Origin: Terrabacter terrigena | Lineage (GTDB): Bacteria > Actinomycetota > Actinomycetes > Actinomycetales > Dermatophilaceae | Direction of reading: 5' to 3' | Length of the DNA: 64,000 bases | NCBI RefSeq assembly: GCF_042676085.1 | Contig: NZ_JBHTKH010000001.1 | Coordinates: forward strand, 620,001 to 684,000 | Shown here: positions 45,805-55,171 of the stretch, piece after piece | Position numbering within the stretch: the first letter of the stretch is position 1 | Layout of the letters: each line of letters opens with the position of its first letter | Made by a program: the position numbers and the translations under genes | Notes under the pieces: generated by a model | Told to the model about the DNA's origin: nothing | Seen by the model: the letters and a program-made list of their open reading frames with translations, nothing else | Database searches by the model: none

Positions 45805-47127
45805 TTAACGGAGGAACCCTTCGTAGTGACGCTGCTGCAGCTGCGCCTCGATCTGCTTGACCGTCTCGAGACCCACACCCACGACAATGAGGATCGACGT
45901 GCCACCGAACGGGAAGTTCTGGTTGGCGCCGACGAGCACGAGGGCGACGAGCGGGATCAGCGAGACGATCGCGAGGTAGATGGCACCCGGCACGGTGATT
46001 CGGGTCAGGACGTAGTTGAGGTACTCGGCCGTGGGTCGCCCGGCCCGGATACCCGGGATGAAGCCGCCGTACTTCTTCATGTTCTCGGCGACCTCGGTCG
46101 GGTTGAACGTGATCGAGACGTAGAAGAAGGTGAAGAAGAGGATGAGGGCGACGTAGATCGCCATGTAGATGGGGTGGTCACCGCGGACCAGGTTCGACTG
46201 CACCCACGTCACCCAGTCGGGGTTGTTGCCGTCGGCGCGCGTGTTGAACTGCGCGATGAGGCCGGGGAGGGCGAGCAGCGAGCTGGCGAAGATGACCGGG
46301 ATGACGCCGGCCATGTTGACCTTGAGCGGGATGTACGTCGACGTGCCGCCGTACATGCGCCGGCCGACCATGCGCTTGGCGTACTGGACCGGGATGCGGC
46401 GCTGCGACTGCTCGACGAAGACGACCGCGGCGATGACGAAGATGCCGAGGACGATGATGCCGAGGAAGGTGCCCCAGCCCTTGTTCTCGCGGATGCCCCA
46501 GAGCGAGGCCGGGAAGCCGGCGGCGATCGAGGTGAAGATCATCAGCGACATGCCGTTGCCGACACCCTTGTCGGTGATGAGCTCACCGAACCACATGATC
46601 AGGCCGGTGCCGGCCGTCATGGTGAGCACCATGATCAGGATGGTGACCATCGACTGGTCGTTCATGATCGAGGTGCAGGACCCGCCGAACAGGCTGGACG
46701 GGTTGCGCGCGAAGGTGACGAGCGTGGCCGACTGGAGGATCGCGAGGCCGATCGTCAGGTAGCGGGTGTACTGGGTCAGCTTGCTCTGACCCGACTGGCC
46801 CTCCTCCTTGAGCGCCTCGAAGCGCGGGATGACCACCGTGAGCAGCTGGATGATGATGCTCGCGGTGATGTAGGGCATGATCCCGAGCGCGAACACCGAC
46901 AGCTGGAGCAGTGCCCCGCCGCTGAACAGGTTGGCGAGGTTGAGGAACCCGCTCTGGTCACCCGACCGGCCCTTGTTGGCCTCGAGACAGTTCTGCACGA
47001 GGCTGTAGCTGATGCCGGGCGTCGGGACGTGCGACCCGAGCCGGAACAGCACGATGATGCCGAGCGTGAAAAGCAGCTTCTTGCGCAGGTCCGGGGTACG
47101 GAACGCGCGTGCGAAGGCGGCGAGCAC
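45805..47127 (-). CDS. secY: Protein translocase subunit SecY
   Basis: The main channel subunit of the Sec translocon in the cytoplasmic membrane, 440 aa with 10 membrane helices. Signature stretches are GSHVPTPGI in the plug region and VAENMKKYGGFIPGIRAG near the last helices. I start at GTG 47127, which follows AGGAGG at good spacing; the longer frame from 47169 adds a tail not typical for SecY. A 178-bp gap with a large nested hairpin separates it from rplO, while adk follows directly. Confidence 0.97.
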   Translation of the reverse strand: MLAAFARAFRTPDLRKKLLFTLGIIVLFRLGSHVPTPGISYSLVQNCLEANKGRSGDQSGFLNLANLFSGGALLQLSVFALGIMPYITASIIIQLLTVVIPRFEALKEEGQSGQSKLTQYTRYLTIGLAILQSATLVTFARNPSSLFGGSCTSIMNDQSMVTILIMVLTMTAGTGLIMWFGELITDKGVGNGMSLMIFTSIAAGFPASLWGIRENKGWGTFLGIIVLGIFVIAAVVFVEQSQRRIPVQYAKRMVGRRMYGGTSTYIPLKVNMAGVIPVIFASSLLALPGLIAQFNTRADGNNPDWVTWVQSNLVRGDHPIYMAIYVALILFFTFFYVSITFNPTEVAENMKKYGGFIPGIRAGRPTAEYLNYVLTRITVPGAIYLAIVSLIPLVALVLVGANQNFPFGGTSILIVVGVGLETVKQIEAQLQQRHYEGFLR

Positions 47128-47198
47128 TGGGTCCTCCTGGGGGCCGCACCGTGGCGCGGCGTCATTCATGCAATCCGTGGAAGGTTAACGCAAAGGCA

Positions 47199-47266
47199 CA
47201 GCGCCCCGAGCCTCCCTCCGCGGTAACCGACGTCACGTCGGCCCGCGGCTGGTGCTCGGGGCGCTG
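47199..47266 (-). terminator. Large nested hairpin between rplO and secY
   Basis: Three helices lie inside each other: 47199-47211 with 47254-47266 (13 bp, CAGCGCCCCGAGC), 47218-47223 with 47243-47248 (CCGCGG), and 47227-47232 with 47236-47241 (CCGACG with CGTCGG, 3-base loop). This is much larger than a usual terminator. It marks the end of the spc operon; secY would then use its own promoter or read-through. Confidence 0.75.
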
Positions 47267-47305
47267 CTCACACGAGGTGTGTGGGGGTCACGCTGGACCA
47301 GTCAC

Positions 47306-47782
47306 TCAGCCTGCGATGGCAGTGACCGTGCCGCCGGCGGCCTCGATCTTCTCCTTGGCGGACGCCGAGAACTTGTGAGCCTCGACCTCGACCTTGACGG
47401 AGATCTCGCCCGTCCCGAGCACCTTCACCGGGAAGCCGTCACGGACGGCACCCTTGGCGACGAGGTCCTCGACCGACACCTGGCCACCCTCGGGGAAGAG
47501 GACCTGCAGGCGGTCCAGGTTCACGACCTGGTACTCGGTGCGGAACGGGTTCTTGAAGCCACGGAGCTTCGGAAGGCGCATGTGCATCGGCATGGAGCCG
47601 CCCTCGAAACGCTCCGGGACCTGGTAACGGGCCTTGGTGCCCTTGGTGCCACGACCGGCGGTCTTGCCCTTGGAGCCCTCACCACGACCGACGCGGGTCT
47701 TGGGGGTCTTGGCTCCGGGGGCCGGACGCAGGTGGTGGACCTTGAGGGCGGACTCGCCCGACTTCTTGGCGTTGTCGGCCAT
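47306..47782 (-). CDS. rplO: 50S ribosomal protein L15
   Basis: Large-subunit assembly protein of 158 aa. The conserved Gly/Lys-rich start is LKVHHLRPAPGAKTPKTRVGRGEGSKGKTAGRGTKG in outline (about residues 14-48). Two bases separate it from rpmD, and it is the last gene of the spc operon. Confidence 0.97.
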   Translation of the reverse strand: MADNAKKSGESALKVHHLRPAPGAKTPKTRVGRGEGSKGKTAGRGTKGTKARYQVPERFEGGSMPMHMRLPKLRGFKNPFRTEYQVVNLDRLQVLFPEGGQVSVEDLVAKGAVRDGFPVKVLGTGEISVKVEVEAHKFSASAKEKIEAAGGTVTAIAG

Positions 47783-47784
47783 GG

Positions 47785-47970
47785 TCAGTCAACCTCCTCG
47801 ACGGTCACGAGGTGCGTGACCGTCTTGACCATCCCGCGGATCTCGGGACGGTCCTCCTTGACGACGACGTCGCCAATGCGCTTCAGACCGAGGCTGCGCA
47901 GCGTGTCACGCTGGTTCTGCTTGCCGCCGATCTCGGAACGGGTCTGGGTCACCTTGAGACGAGCCATCAC
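47785..47970 (-). CDS. rpmD: 50S ribosomal protein L30
   Basis: Small 61-aa large-subunit protein (LKVTQTRSEIGGKQNQRDTL, then RGMVKTVTHLV). Its start overlaps the rpsE stop by 4 bp. Confidence 0.97.
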   Translation of the reverse strand: MMARLKVTQTRSEIGGKQNQRDTLRSLGLKRIGDVVVKEDRPEIRGMVKTVTHLVTVEEVD

Positions 47971-48623
47971 GCACCAGCCTTCGCGGCCTGGGCCTCGGCG
48001 ATGCCGGCGGCGCGGGCCTTGAGCATGGCCGCCGGAGCGACCTCCTCGAGGGTCTTGCCACGGCGGGCAGCGACCGACTCGGGGCGCTCGAGGTCACGCA
48101 GGGCCTGGGCCGTGGCGTGCACGATGTTGATGGCGTTGTCGGAGCCCAGCGACTTGCTGAGGACGTCGTGGATGCCGGCGCACTCGAGCACCGCACGCAC
48201 CGGGCCACCGGCGATGACACCGGTACCGGGGGCGGCGGGGCGGAGCATGACGACACCAGCGGCCGCCTCACCCTGGACGGGGTGCGGGATGGTGCCCTGG
48301 ATGCGCGGGACCTTGAAGAAGTTCTTCTTGGCCTCCTCGACACCCTTGGCGATGGCCGCGGGAACTTCCTTGGCCTTGCCGTAGCCGACACCAACCGTGC
48401 CGTCACCGTCACCGACCACGACGAGAGCGGTGAAGCTGAAGCGACGACCACCCTTGACGACCTTGGCCACACGGTTGATGGTCACGACGCGCTCGACGTA
48501 CTGGTTCTTGTCGTCACGGCTGTCGCGGTTGTCGCGGCCACCGCGGTTGTCGCGGCGGTCTCCGCGCTCGGTGCGCTCGCCGCCACCGGCGGGGCCGGTG
48601 CCTCGACGCTGCTGTCCGGGCAT
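47967..48623 (-). CDS. rpsE: 30S ribosomal protein S5
   Basis: Small-subunit protein that helps keep decoding accurate, 218 aa. The core starts near residue 38 (YVERVVTINRVAKVVKGGRRFSF, outlined) after an Arg/Gly/Asp-rich N-terminal stretch. A short Ala-rich tail closes it. The gap to rplR is 43 bp. Confidence 0.98.
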   Translation of the reverse strand: MPGQQRRGTGPAGGGERTERGDRRDNRGGRDNRDSRDDKNQYVERVVTINRVAKVVKGGRRFSFTALVVVGDGDGTVGVGYGKAKEVPAAIAKGVEEAKKNFFKVPRIQGTIPHPVQGEAAAGVVMLRPAAPGTGVIAGGPVRAVLECAGIHDVLSKSLGSDNAINIVHATAQALRDLERPESVAARRGKTLEEVAPAAMLKARAAGIAEAQAAKAGA

Positions 48624-48666
48624 CAGATGTTCCTCATCTCAACAATTGCGGTCACGAAGTGCTTGG

Positions 48667-49041
48667 TCACAGGGACAGCCCACCTTCACGGGCGCCCTCG
48701 GCGATCGCCGCCACGCGGCCGTGGTACTTGTTGCCACCACGGTCGAACACGACGGCCTCGATGCCGGCGTCCTTGGCACGCGAGGCGACGAGCTCGCCGA
48801 CCTTCTTGGCCTTGGCGGTCTTGTCACCCTCGAACGCACGCAGGTCGGCCTCCATCGTCGAGGCCGAGGCGACGGTCTTGCCGACCGTGTCGTCGACGAC
48901 CTGGACGAAGAGGTGACGGCTGGAGCGCGACACGACGAGGCGGGGACGGGCGGCGGTGCCGCTGATCTTCTTGCGACCGCGGACCTGGCGACGGATGCGG
49001 GCGGCAGCCTTGGACTTGCCGCGCTTGATGATCATTGCCAT
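48667..49041 (-). CDS. rplR: 50S ribosomal protein L18
   Basis: Binds 5S rRNA together with L5 in the central protuberance, 124 aa. Recognised by RLVVSRSSRHLFVQVVDD and the C-terminal FDRGGNKYHGRVAAIAEGAR. Three bases separate it from rplF. Confidence 0.98.
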   Translation of the reverse strand: MAMIIKRGKSKAAARIRRQVRGRKKISGTAARPRLVVSRSSRHLFVQVVDDTVGKTVASASTMEADLRAFEGDKTAKAKKVGELVASRAKDAGIEAVVFDRGGNKYHGRVAAIAEGAREGGLSL

Positions 49042-49044
49042 GGC

Positions 49045-49581
49045 TTACTTACCGGCCTTTCCGACCTTGCGACGGATCTGCTCGCCCGCGTAGCGAACGC
49101 CCTTGCCCTTGTACGGGTCGGGCTTGCGCAGCTTGCGGATGTTGGCCGCGACCTCACCGACGAGCTGCTTGTCGATGCCCTGCACCGAGAAGCGGGTCGG
49201 GTTCTCGACGGCGAAGCTGATGCCGGCGGGAGCCTGGATGAGGATCGGGTGCGAGTATCCGAGCGAGAACTCGAGGTCCGAGCCCTTCGCCGCGACACGG
49301 TAACCCGTGCCGTGGATCTCCATCTTCTTCTCGTAGCCCTCGGTGACACCGAGGACCATGTTGTTGATGAGCGAGCGGGTCAGGCCGTGGCGCGAGCGCG
49401 AGTCACGCTCGTCGTCGGGGCGCTTGACCTCGAGGTTTCCCTCGCCCAGCTCGACCGTGATCGGCTGCACGACGGTCAGGGAGAGCTCACCCTTGGGGCC
49501 CTTGACCGTGACGTCCTGGCCGGTGACGTTGACGTCCACACCCGAGGGGATGGAGACGGGGAGTCGTCCGATTCGCGACAT
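49045..49581 (-). CDS. rplF: 50S ribosomal protein L6
   Basis: Large-subunit protein near the factor-binding site, 178 aa made of two similar domains. Typical end: RKPDPYKGKGVRYAGEQI and a short RKVGKAGK tail. Twelve bases separate it from rpsH. Confidence 0.98.
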   Translation of the reverse strand: MSRIGRLPVSIPSGVDVNVTGQDVTVKGPKGELSLTVVQPITVELGEGNLEVKRPDDERDSRSRHGLTRSLINNMVLGVTEGYEKKMEIHGTGYRVAAKGSDLEFSLGYSHPILIQAPAGISFAVENPTRFSVQGIDKQLVGEVAANIRKLRKPDPYKGKGVRYAGEQIRRKVGKAGK

Positions 49582-49593
49582 GTCTTCGTCTCC

Positions 49594-49992
49594 TTACCAG
49601 ACGTAGGCGAGGACTTCCCCACCCACGCCCTTCTCGTGTGCCTGCTTGTCGGTCAGGAGGCCCGTCGAGGTCGACAGGATCGCGACACCGAGCCCGCCGA
49701 GAACCTTGGGCAGGTTCGTCGACTTGGCGTAGACGCGCAGACCGGGCTTGCTCACGCGACGCACGCCGGCGATGGAGCGCTCGCGGTTCGGGCCGTACTT
49801 GAGGTCGATGGTCAGCGTCTGGCCGACCTCGGCCTCCTCGATCTTCCAGGAGGCGATGTAGCCCTCGGCCTGGAGGATCTCGGCGATGTTCTTCTTCAGC
49901 TTCGAGTACGGCATGGAGACGACGTCGTGGTGCGCCGAGTTGGCGTTACGCACGCGGGTCAGCATGTCCGCAATCGGGTCAGTCATGGTCAT
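49594..49992 (-). CDS. rpsH: 30S ribosomal protein S8
   Basis: 16S rRNA-binding protein of the 30S platform, 132 aa from ATG 49992 (TMTDPIADMLTRVRNANSAH). GGAG 8 bases upstream supports this start over the ATG two codons later. The 126-bp gap before it is the longest inside the spc operon and holds a small CCGGC hairpin at 50043-50056; S8 is the known autoregulator of this operon in E. coli, so this may be a control site. Confidence 0.97.
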   Translation of the reverse strand: MTMTDPIADMLTRVRNANSAHHDVVSMPYSKLKKNIAEILQAEGYIASWKIEEAEVGQTLTIDLKYGPNRERSIAGVRRVSKPGLRVYAKSTNLPKVLGGLGVAILSTSTGLLTDKQAHEKGVGGEVLAYVW

Positions 49993-50118
49993 GGTGGGCT
50001 CTCCGCCCTTCCTCACCGGGGTTTCGACCTCGGCATTCGCCGCCGGCATGTGCCGGGTGGTCGACCTACGGTGTCAGAGGTGTGTTGGTCTGGGTTGTGC
50101 TCTGGGCTCGGGAACCGG

Positions 50119-50304
50119 TTACCAGGAGCTCTTGGTCACGCCCGGCAGCTCGCCCGCGTGAGCCATCTCGCGAAGGCAGATGCGGCAGAGGCCGAACTTG
50201 CGGTACACCGAGTGCGGGCGACCGCACTTCTGGCAGCGGGTGTACGCGCGGACCTTGAACTTCGGCTTCCGGTTCGCCTTGTTAACGAGCGCGGTCTTGG
50301 CCAT
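50119..50304 (-). CDS. rpsZ: 30S ribosomal protein S14, zinc type
   Basis: A 61-aa S14 with two CxxC motifs (CQKC and CRIC), so it is the zinc-binding short form. One base separates it from rplE. A zinc-free long S14 may exist elsewhere for zinc starvation. Confidence 0.97.
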   Translation of the reverse strand: MAKTALVNKANRKPKFKVRAYTRCQKCGRPHSVYRKFGLCRICLREMAHAGELPGVTKSSW

Positions 50305-50305
50305 G

Positions 50306-50866
50306 TCAGTTCTCCTTGAAGGGGAAGCCGAGCTGCTTGAGCAGCGCGCGACCCTCGTCATCGTTGGTCGCCGTGGTGACCACGGTGATGTCCATGCCTC
50401 GCACGCGGTCGATCTTGTCCTGGTCGATCTCGTGGAACATCGACTGCTCGGTCAGACCGAACGTGTAGTTGCCGTTGCCGTCGAACTGCTTCGGCGAGAG
50501 GCCACGGAAGTCACGGATGCGCGGGAGGGCGATCGTGACGAGACGGTCGAGGAACTCCCACATGCGGTCGCCGCGGAGCGTGGTGTGGGCGCCGATCGGC
50601 ATGCCCTCACGCAGCTTGAACTGGGCGATGGACTTGCGAGCCTTGGTCACGACCGGCTTCTGCCCGGTGATGGCCGTGAGGTCGCGGACGGCGCCCTCGA
50701 TCAGCTTGCTGTCCTTGGCCGCGTCGCCGACACCCATGTTGACGACGACCTTGACGACACCGGGGACCTGCATGACGTTGGCGTGGCCGAACTGCTCCTG
50801 CAGGGAGCCCTTGATCTCGTCGTGGTAGCGCTGCTTGAGGCGCGGCTTGGTGCTGGTCTCAGTCAT
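50306..50866 (-). CDS. rplE: 50S ribosomal protein L5
   Basis: 5S rRNA-binding protein of the central protuberance, 186 aa. Marks: VPGVVKVVVNMGVGDAAKD and RDFRGLSPKQFDGNGNYTFG. Two bases separate it from rplX. Confidence 0.98.
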   Translation of the reverse strand: MTETSTKPRLKQRYHDEIKGSLQEQFGHANVMQVPGVVKVVVNMGVGDAAKDSKLIEGAVRDLTAITGQKPVVTKARKSIAQFKLREGMPIGAHTTLRGDRMWEFLDRLVTIALPRIRDFRGLSPKQFDGNGNYTFGLTEQSMFHEIDQDKIDRVRGMDITVVTTATNDDEGRALLKQLGFPFKEN

Positions 50867-50868
50867 TC

Positions 50869-51246
50869 TCAGAGGTCCTTGTCCGACTTGACCGCGACAC
50901 GGACGCGAGCGGCCTTCTGGCGACCGCCCCGCTCGACGGTCTCGACACGCGTCTTGACGCGGGTCGGCTTCTTCGACTCGGGGTCGACGATCGCGACGTT
51001 GCTCACGTGGATCGCGGCCTCGGTGTGCGTCAGGCCACCGTTGCGCGTGCCACGGGCGGTTGCGCCCGCCTTGACGTGCTTGGTGACGCGGTTGATGCCC
51101 TCGACCAGCACGCGCTGGTTCTCCGGGAACACCGCGATGACCTTGCCCTGCTTGCCCCGGTCGCCGCCGTTCTTCTGGCTGCGGCCCGAGATGACCTGGA
51201 CGAGGTCACCCTTCTTGATCTTCATCTTCGACGGCTTGTTCGCCAT
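50869..51246 (-). CDS. rplX: 50S ribosomal protein L24
   Basis: Early assembly protein of the large subunit, 125 aa, with the KOW motif in MKIKKGDLVQVISGRSQ. I use ATG 51246, ten bases from GGAGG. GTG 51252 (overlapping the rplN stop) and ATG 51225, the start in many species, are alternatives. Confidence 0.95.
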   Translation of the reverse strand: MANKPSKMKIKKGDLVQVISGRSQKNGGDRGKQGKVIAVFPENQRVLVEGINRVTKHVKAGATARGTRNGGLTHTEAAIHVSNVAIVDPESKKPTRVKTRVETVERGGRQKAARVRVAVKSDKDL

Positions 51247-51248
51247 GT

Positions 51249-51617
51249 TCACAGCACCTCCGGCGCGAGCGAGATGATCTTCATGAACTTCTTCTCGCGA
51301 AGCTCGCGGCCCACCGGGCCGAAGATGCGGGTACCACGGGGGTCACCGTCGGTCTTGAGGATCACCGCAGCGTTCTCGTCGAACTTGATGTAGGAACCGT
51401 CGGCACGGCGACGCTCCTTGACGGTGCGGACGATGACGGCCTTGACGACGTCACCCTTCTTCACGTTGCCGCCAGGGATCGCGTCCTTGACGGTGGCGAC
51501 GATCGTGTCGCCGATGCCGGCGTACCGACGGCCCGAGCCACCGAGAACACGGATGCAAAGGAGCTCCTTGGCACCGGTGTTGTCGGCGACGCGCAGCCGC
51601 GACTCCTGCTGAATCAC
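51249..51617 (-). CDS. rplN: 50S ribosomal protein L14
   Basis: Large-subunit interface protein, 122 aa, nearly canonical (MIQQESRLRVADNTGAKELL). It starts the spc operon after a 100-bp gap with a hairpin. Confidence 0.98.
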   Translation of the reverse strand: MIQQESRLRVADNTGAKELLCIRVLGGSGRRYAGIGDTIVATVKDAIPGGNVKKGDVVKAVIVRTVKERRRADGSYIKFDENAAVILKTDGDPRGTRIFGPVGRELREKKFMKIISLAPEVL

Positions 51618-51691
51618 TTCTAACTCCTGTCGTCGTGCTGGTTCTCACCGGTTGCCCGGATGAGCCTTGCCGAACGGAATGGGGGGCACAC

Positions 51692-51706
51692 GGGGGCGGA
51701 GCCCCC
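51692..51706 (-). terminator. Small hairpin between rpsQ and rplN
   Basis: GGGGGC (51692-51697) pairs with GCCCCC (51701-51706) around GGA. It is 12 bases after the rpsQ stop and marks the S10/spc operon boundary. Short but very GC-rich; partial termination is likely. Confidence 0.55.
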
Positions 51707-51717
51707 AGTGGGTTGGC

Positions 51718-52008
51718 CTACTTGGCCTTCTCGAGGATCTCGACGATGCGCCAGCGCTTCGTCGCGGAGAGCGGACGCGTCTCCATGATCAGCACGCGGT
51801 CGCCGATGCCGGCCTCGTTCTGCTCGTCGTGCACCTTGACCTTGCTGGTGCGACGGATGACCTTGCTGTAGAGGGCGTGCTTGACGCGGTCCTCGACCTC
51901 GACGACGACGGTCTTGTCCATCTTGTCGCTCACCACGTAGCCCTGGCGGGTCTTGCGGTACTTGCGCTCACTCGCCTGGTCGCTCACGACCTTCTCCTGC
52001 TCGCTCAT
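51718..52008 (-). CDS. rpsQ: 30S ribosomal protein S17
   Basis: OB-fold protein of the 30S body, 96 aa, with a charged N-terminal extension before RKTRQGYVVSDKMDKTVVV. It overlaps rpmC by 4 bp and is the last gene of the S10 operon. Confidence 0.97.
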   Translation of the reverse strand: MSEQEKVVSDQASERKYRKTRQGYVVSDKMDKTVVVEVEDRVKHALYSKVIRRTSKVKVHDEQNEAGIGDRVLIMETRPLSATKRWRIVEILEKAK

Positions 52009-52370
52009 GCGTCAGCCTCCTGCGCCTTGTCAGCCTTCTTGGCCTTCTTCTCGGCCTTGTCAGCCTTCTCGGTCTTGTCGGCCTTCTTGTCCGCCTTGGC
52101 CTTCTTCTCGACCGGCTCCGACTTCTCCGGCGCCTTGGGGGCGGCGGGGGCCGAGCCGATGCCGAGCTCGCGCTCACGCATCTCGGTGTAGATCCGTGCG
52201 ATGTCCTTCTTGACGGCGCGCAGACGACCGTGGTTGTCCAGCTGGCCGGTGGCCGACTGGAAACGCAGGTTGAACAGCTCTTCCTTGGCCTTCTTCAGCT
52301 CGTCCGCCAGCTTGGTGTCGTCGAGACCACGCAGCTGCTCGGGAGCCAGGTCCTTGGTTCCGACTGCCAT
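52005..52370 (-). CDS. rpmC: 50S ribosomal protein L29 with a Lys/Ala-rich tail
   Basis: The first 75 residues or so are standard L29 (LRGLDDTKLADELKKAKEEL, then NHGRLRAVKKDIARIYTEMR), located at the tunnel exit where SRP and trigger factor dock. Residues from about 80 to 121 form a Lys/Ala/Asp-rich tail with repeats like KADKKADKTEKADKAEKK, about 45 residues longer than usual. Start overlaps rplP by one base, end overlaps rpsQ by four. Confidence 0.96.
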   Translation of the reverse strand: MAVGTKDLAPEQLRGLDDTKLADELKKAKEELFNLRFQSATGQLDNHGRLRAVKKDIARIYTEMRERELGIGSAPAAPKAPEKSEPVEKKAKADKKADKTEKADKAEKKAKKADKAQEADA

Positions 52371-52789
52371 CAGATGTCACCACCCTCACGCTGAACGAAG
52401 CGGCACTTCATGGGGAGCTTGTGCATCGCGAGACGCATGGCCTCGCGCGCCACCGGCTCGGTCACGCCCGAGATCTCGAACATGACGCGGCCCGGCTTGA
52501 CGTTGGCGATCCACCACTCCGGCGAACCCTTGCCGGAACCCATGCGGGTCTCGGCGGGCTTCTTGGTGAGCGGACGGTCGGGGTAGATGTTGATCCACAC
52601 CTTTCCGCCACGCTTCATGTAACGGGTCATCGCGATACGAGCGGACTCGATCTGCCGGTTGGTGACGTAGGCGGGCTCGAGGGCCTGGATGCCGTAGTCG
52701 CCGAAGGCGATCGTCGTGCCACCCTTGGCCGCACCGTGGCGGTTCGGGTGGTGCTGCTTGCGGTGCTTGACTCGACGGGGAATCAACAT
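52370..52789 (-). CDS. rplP: 50S ribosomal protein L16
   Basis: Binds near the A site on the large subunit, 139 aa. Typical MLIPRRVKHRKQHHPNRHG start and RMGSGKGSPEWWIANVKPGR core. Three bases after rpsC. Confidence 0.98.
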   Translation of the reverse strand: MLIPRRVKHRKQHHPNRHGAAKGGTTIAFGDYGIQALEPAYVTNRQIESARIAMTRYMKRGGKVWINIYPDRPLTKKPAETRMGSGKGSPEWWIANVKPGRVMFEISGVTEPVAREAMRLAMHKLPMKCRFVQREGGDI

Positions 52790-52792
52790 GGG

Positions 52793-53617
52793 TCAGGCCT
52801 GCTCATTCTCGGTGCTCGCCGCGGCGGGGGCCTCGGCAGCAGCGGTCTCGTTCACTGCCGGAGCAGCGGCGGTCTCGTTGCGGTCACCACGACGGGCGCG
52901 GTTCGGGCGGTCGCCGCCGTCACGACGCGGGCCACGCGACGGGCGCGGGGCGGCAGCCTGCTGCGCCGCGAGCTCCTTCGCCGTCATGTCGCCCTTGTAG
53001 ATCCAGACCTTGACGCCGATACGGCCGAAGGTCGTGCGGGCCTCGTAGAAGCCGTAGTCGATCTGCGCACGCAGCGTGTGCAGCGGGACGCGACCCTCGC
53101 GGTAGAACTCGGTGCGGCTCATCTCGGCGCCGTTGAGGCGGCCCGAGACCTGCACGCGGATGCCCTTGGCGCCGGCGCGCTGGGCGGACTGCATGCCCTT
53201 GCGCATGGCGCGACGGAAGGCGACACGGGCCGAGAGCTGCTCGGCGATGCCCTGGGCGACCAGCTGGGAGACGATCTCGGGGTTCTTGACCTCGAGGATG
53301 TTCAGCTGGACCTGCTTGCCCGTGAGCTTCTCGAGCTCGCCACGGATGCGGTCGGCCTCGGCGCCGCGGCGGCCGATGACGATGCCCGGGCGGGCCGTGT
53401 GGATGTCGACGCGGACGCGGTCACGGGTGCGCTCGATCTCGACCGAGGCGATACCGGCGCGCTCCATGCCCTTCTCCATCAGGCGACGGATGGCGACATC
53501 TTCCTTGACGTAGTCGCGGTAGCGCTGACCCGACTTCGTCGAGTCGGCGAACCAACGGCTCTTGTGGTCCGTCGTGATGCCGAGACGGAAGCCGTGGGGG
53601 TTGACCTTCTGACCCAT
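52793..53617 (-). CDS. rpsC: 30S ribosomal protein S3
   Basis: Protein at the mRNA entry channel, 274 aa. The KH domain includes IVIGRRGAEADRIRGELEKL (about 62-81). The C-terminal 55 residues are low complexity (Arg/Asn/Asp, then Ala/Glu/Thr), a common actinobacterial extension. Overlaps rplV by one base. Confidence 0.98.
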   Translation of the reverse strand: MGQKVNPHGFRLGITTDHKSRWFADSTKSGQRYRDYVKEDVAIRRLMEKGMERAGIASVEIERTRDRVRVDIHTARPGIVIGRRGAEADRIRGELEKLTGKQVQLNILEVKNPEIVSQLVAQGIAEQLSARVAFRRAMRKGMQSAQRAGAKGIRVQVSGRLNGAEMSRTEFYREGRVPLHTLRAQIDYGFYEARTTFGRIGVKVWIYKGDMTAKELAAQQAAAPRPSRGPRRDGGDRPNRARRGDRNETAAAPAVNETAAAEAPAAASTENEQA

Positions 53618-54012
53618 CAGCGGGCTCCCTTCTTGTTCTCCGGCTGCGTGACGACCACGGTGATGTGGCTCGTCCGCTTGTTGATGCGACCGGCGCGGCC
53701 CTGGGCACGCGGACGGAATCGCTTCATCGTCGGGCCCTCGTCGACGAACGCGGCCGTGATGACGAGGTTGCGCTCGTCGAAGGCGACCGACTCGCGGTCA
53801 GCCTTGACGCGGGCGTTGGCGATGGCGCTCTCGAGCACCTTCTTGACCGGGTCGGAGGCCGACTGCGGGGCGAACGTCAGCGTCGTGACGGCGTCGGTGG
53901 CCGCCTTGCCGCGGATGAGGTCCACGACACGGCGAGCCTTCTGCGGGCTGACACGGACGTGCCGCGCCGAGGCCTTGGCTTCCATGACTTCTTCCTTGGA
54001 TTCGGTGGCCAT
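53617..54012 (-). CDS. rplV: 50S ribosomal protein L22
   Basis: Lines the peptide exit tunnel, 131 aa. Core: EAKASARHVRVSPQKARRVV and the tunnel loop region ending RPRAQGRAGRINKRTSHITV. The ATG nine codons later (53985) is the start in many species. Overlaps the rpsS stop by one base. Confidence 0.96.
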   Translation of the reverse strand: MATESKEEVMEAKASARHVRVSPQKARRVVDLIRGKAATDAVTTLTFAPQSASDPVKKVLESAIANARVKADRESVAFDERNLVITAAFVDEGPTMKRFRPRAQGRAGRINKRTSHITVVVTQPENKKGAR

Positions 54013-54293
54013 CAGCGACGACGACCCTTCTTGTCGTCCTTCACGTGACCCTTGAACGTGCGGGTCGGTGCGAACTCGCCGAGCTTGTGGCCGACCATCG
54101 ACTCGGTGACGAACACCGGGACGTGCTTGCGGCCGTCGTGGACGGCGAAGGTGTGACCGAGCATGTCCGGGCTGATGACCGAACGACGCGACCAGGTCTT
54201 GATGACAGTCTTCGTGCCCGCTTCGTTCTGGGCGTCCACCTTCTTCTGAAGGTGGTCGTCGATGAAGGGGCCCTTCTTCAGGCTACGAGGCAT
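54012..54293 (-). CDS. rpsS: 30S ribosomal protein S19
   Basis: Head protein next to S13, 93 aa (MPRSLKKGPFIDDHLQKKVD; FAPTRTFKGHVKDDKKGRRR). Fifteen bases after rplB. Confidence 0.98.
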   Translation of the reverse strand: MPRSLKKGPFIDDHLQKKVDAQNEAGTKTVIKTWSRRSVISPDMLGHTFAVHDGRKHVPVFVTESMVGHKLGEFAPTRTFKGHVKDDKKGRRR

Positions 54294-54308
54294 TCCAAAG
54301 GCTCCTTA

Positions 54309-55145
<837 letters not shown>

Positions 55146-55171
55146 GTTCGTTAAGTCTCTCTTCGTCTATC

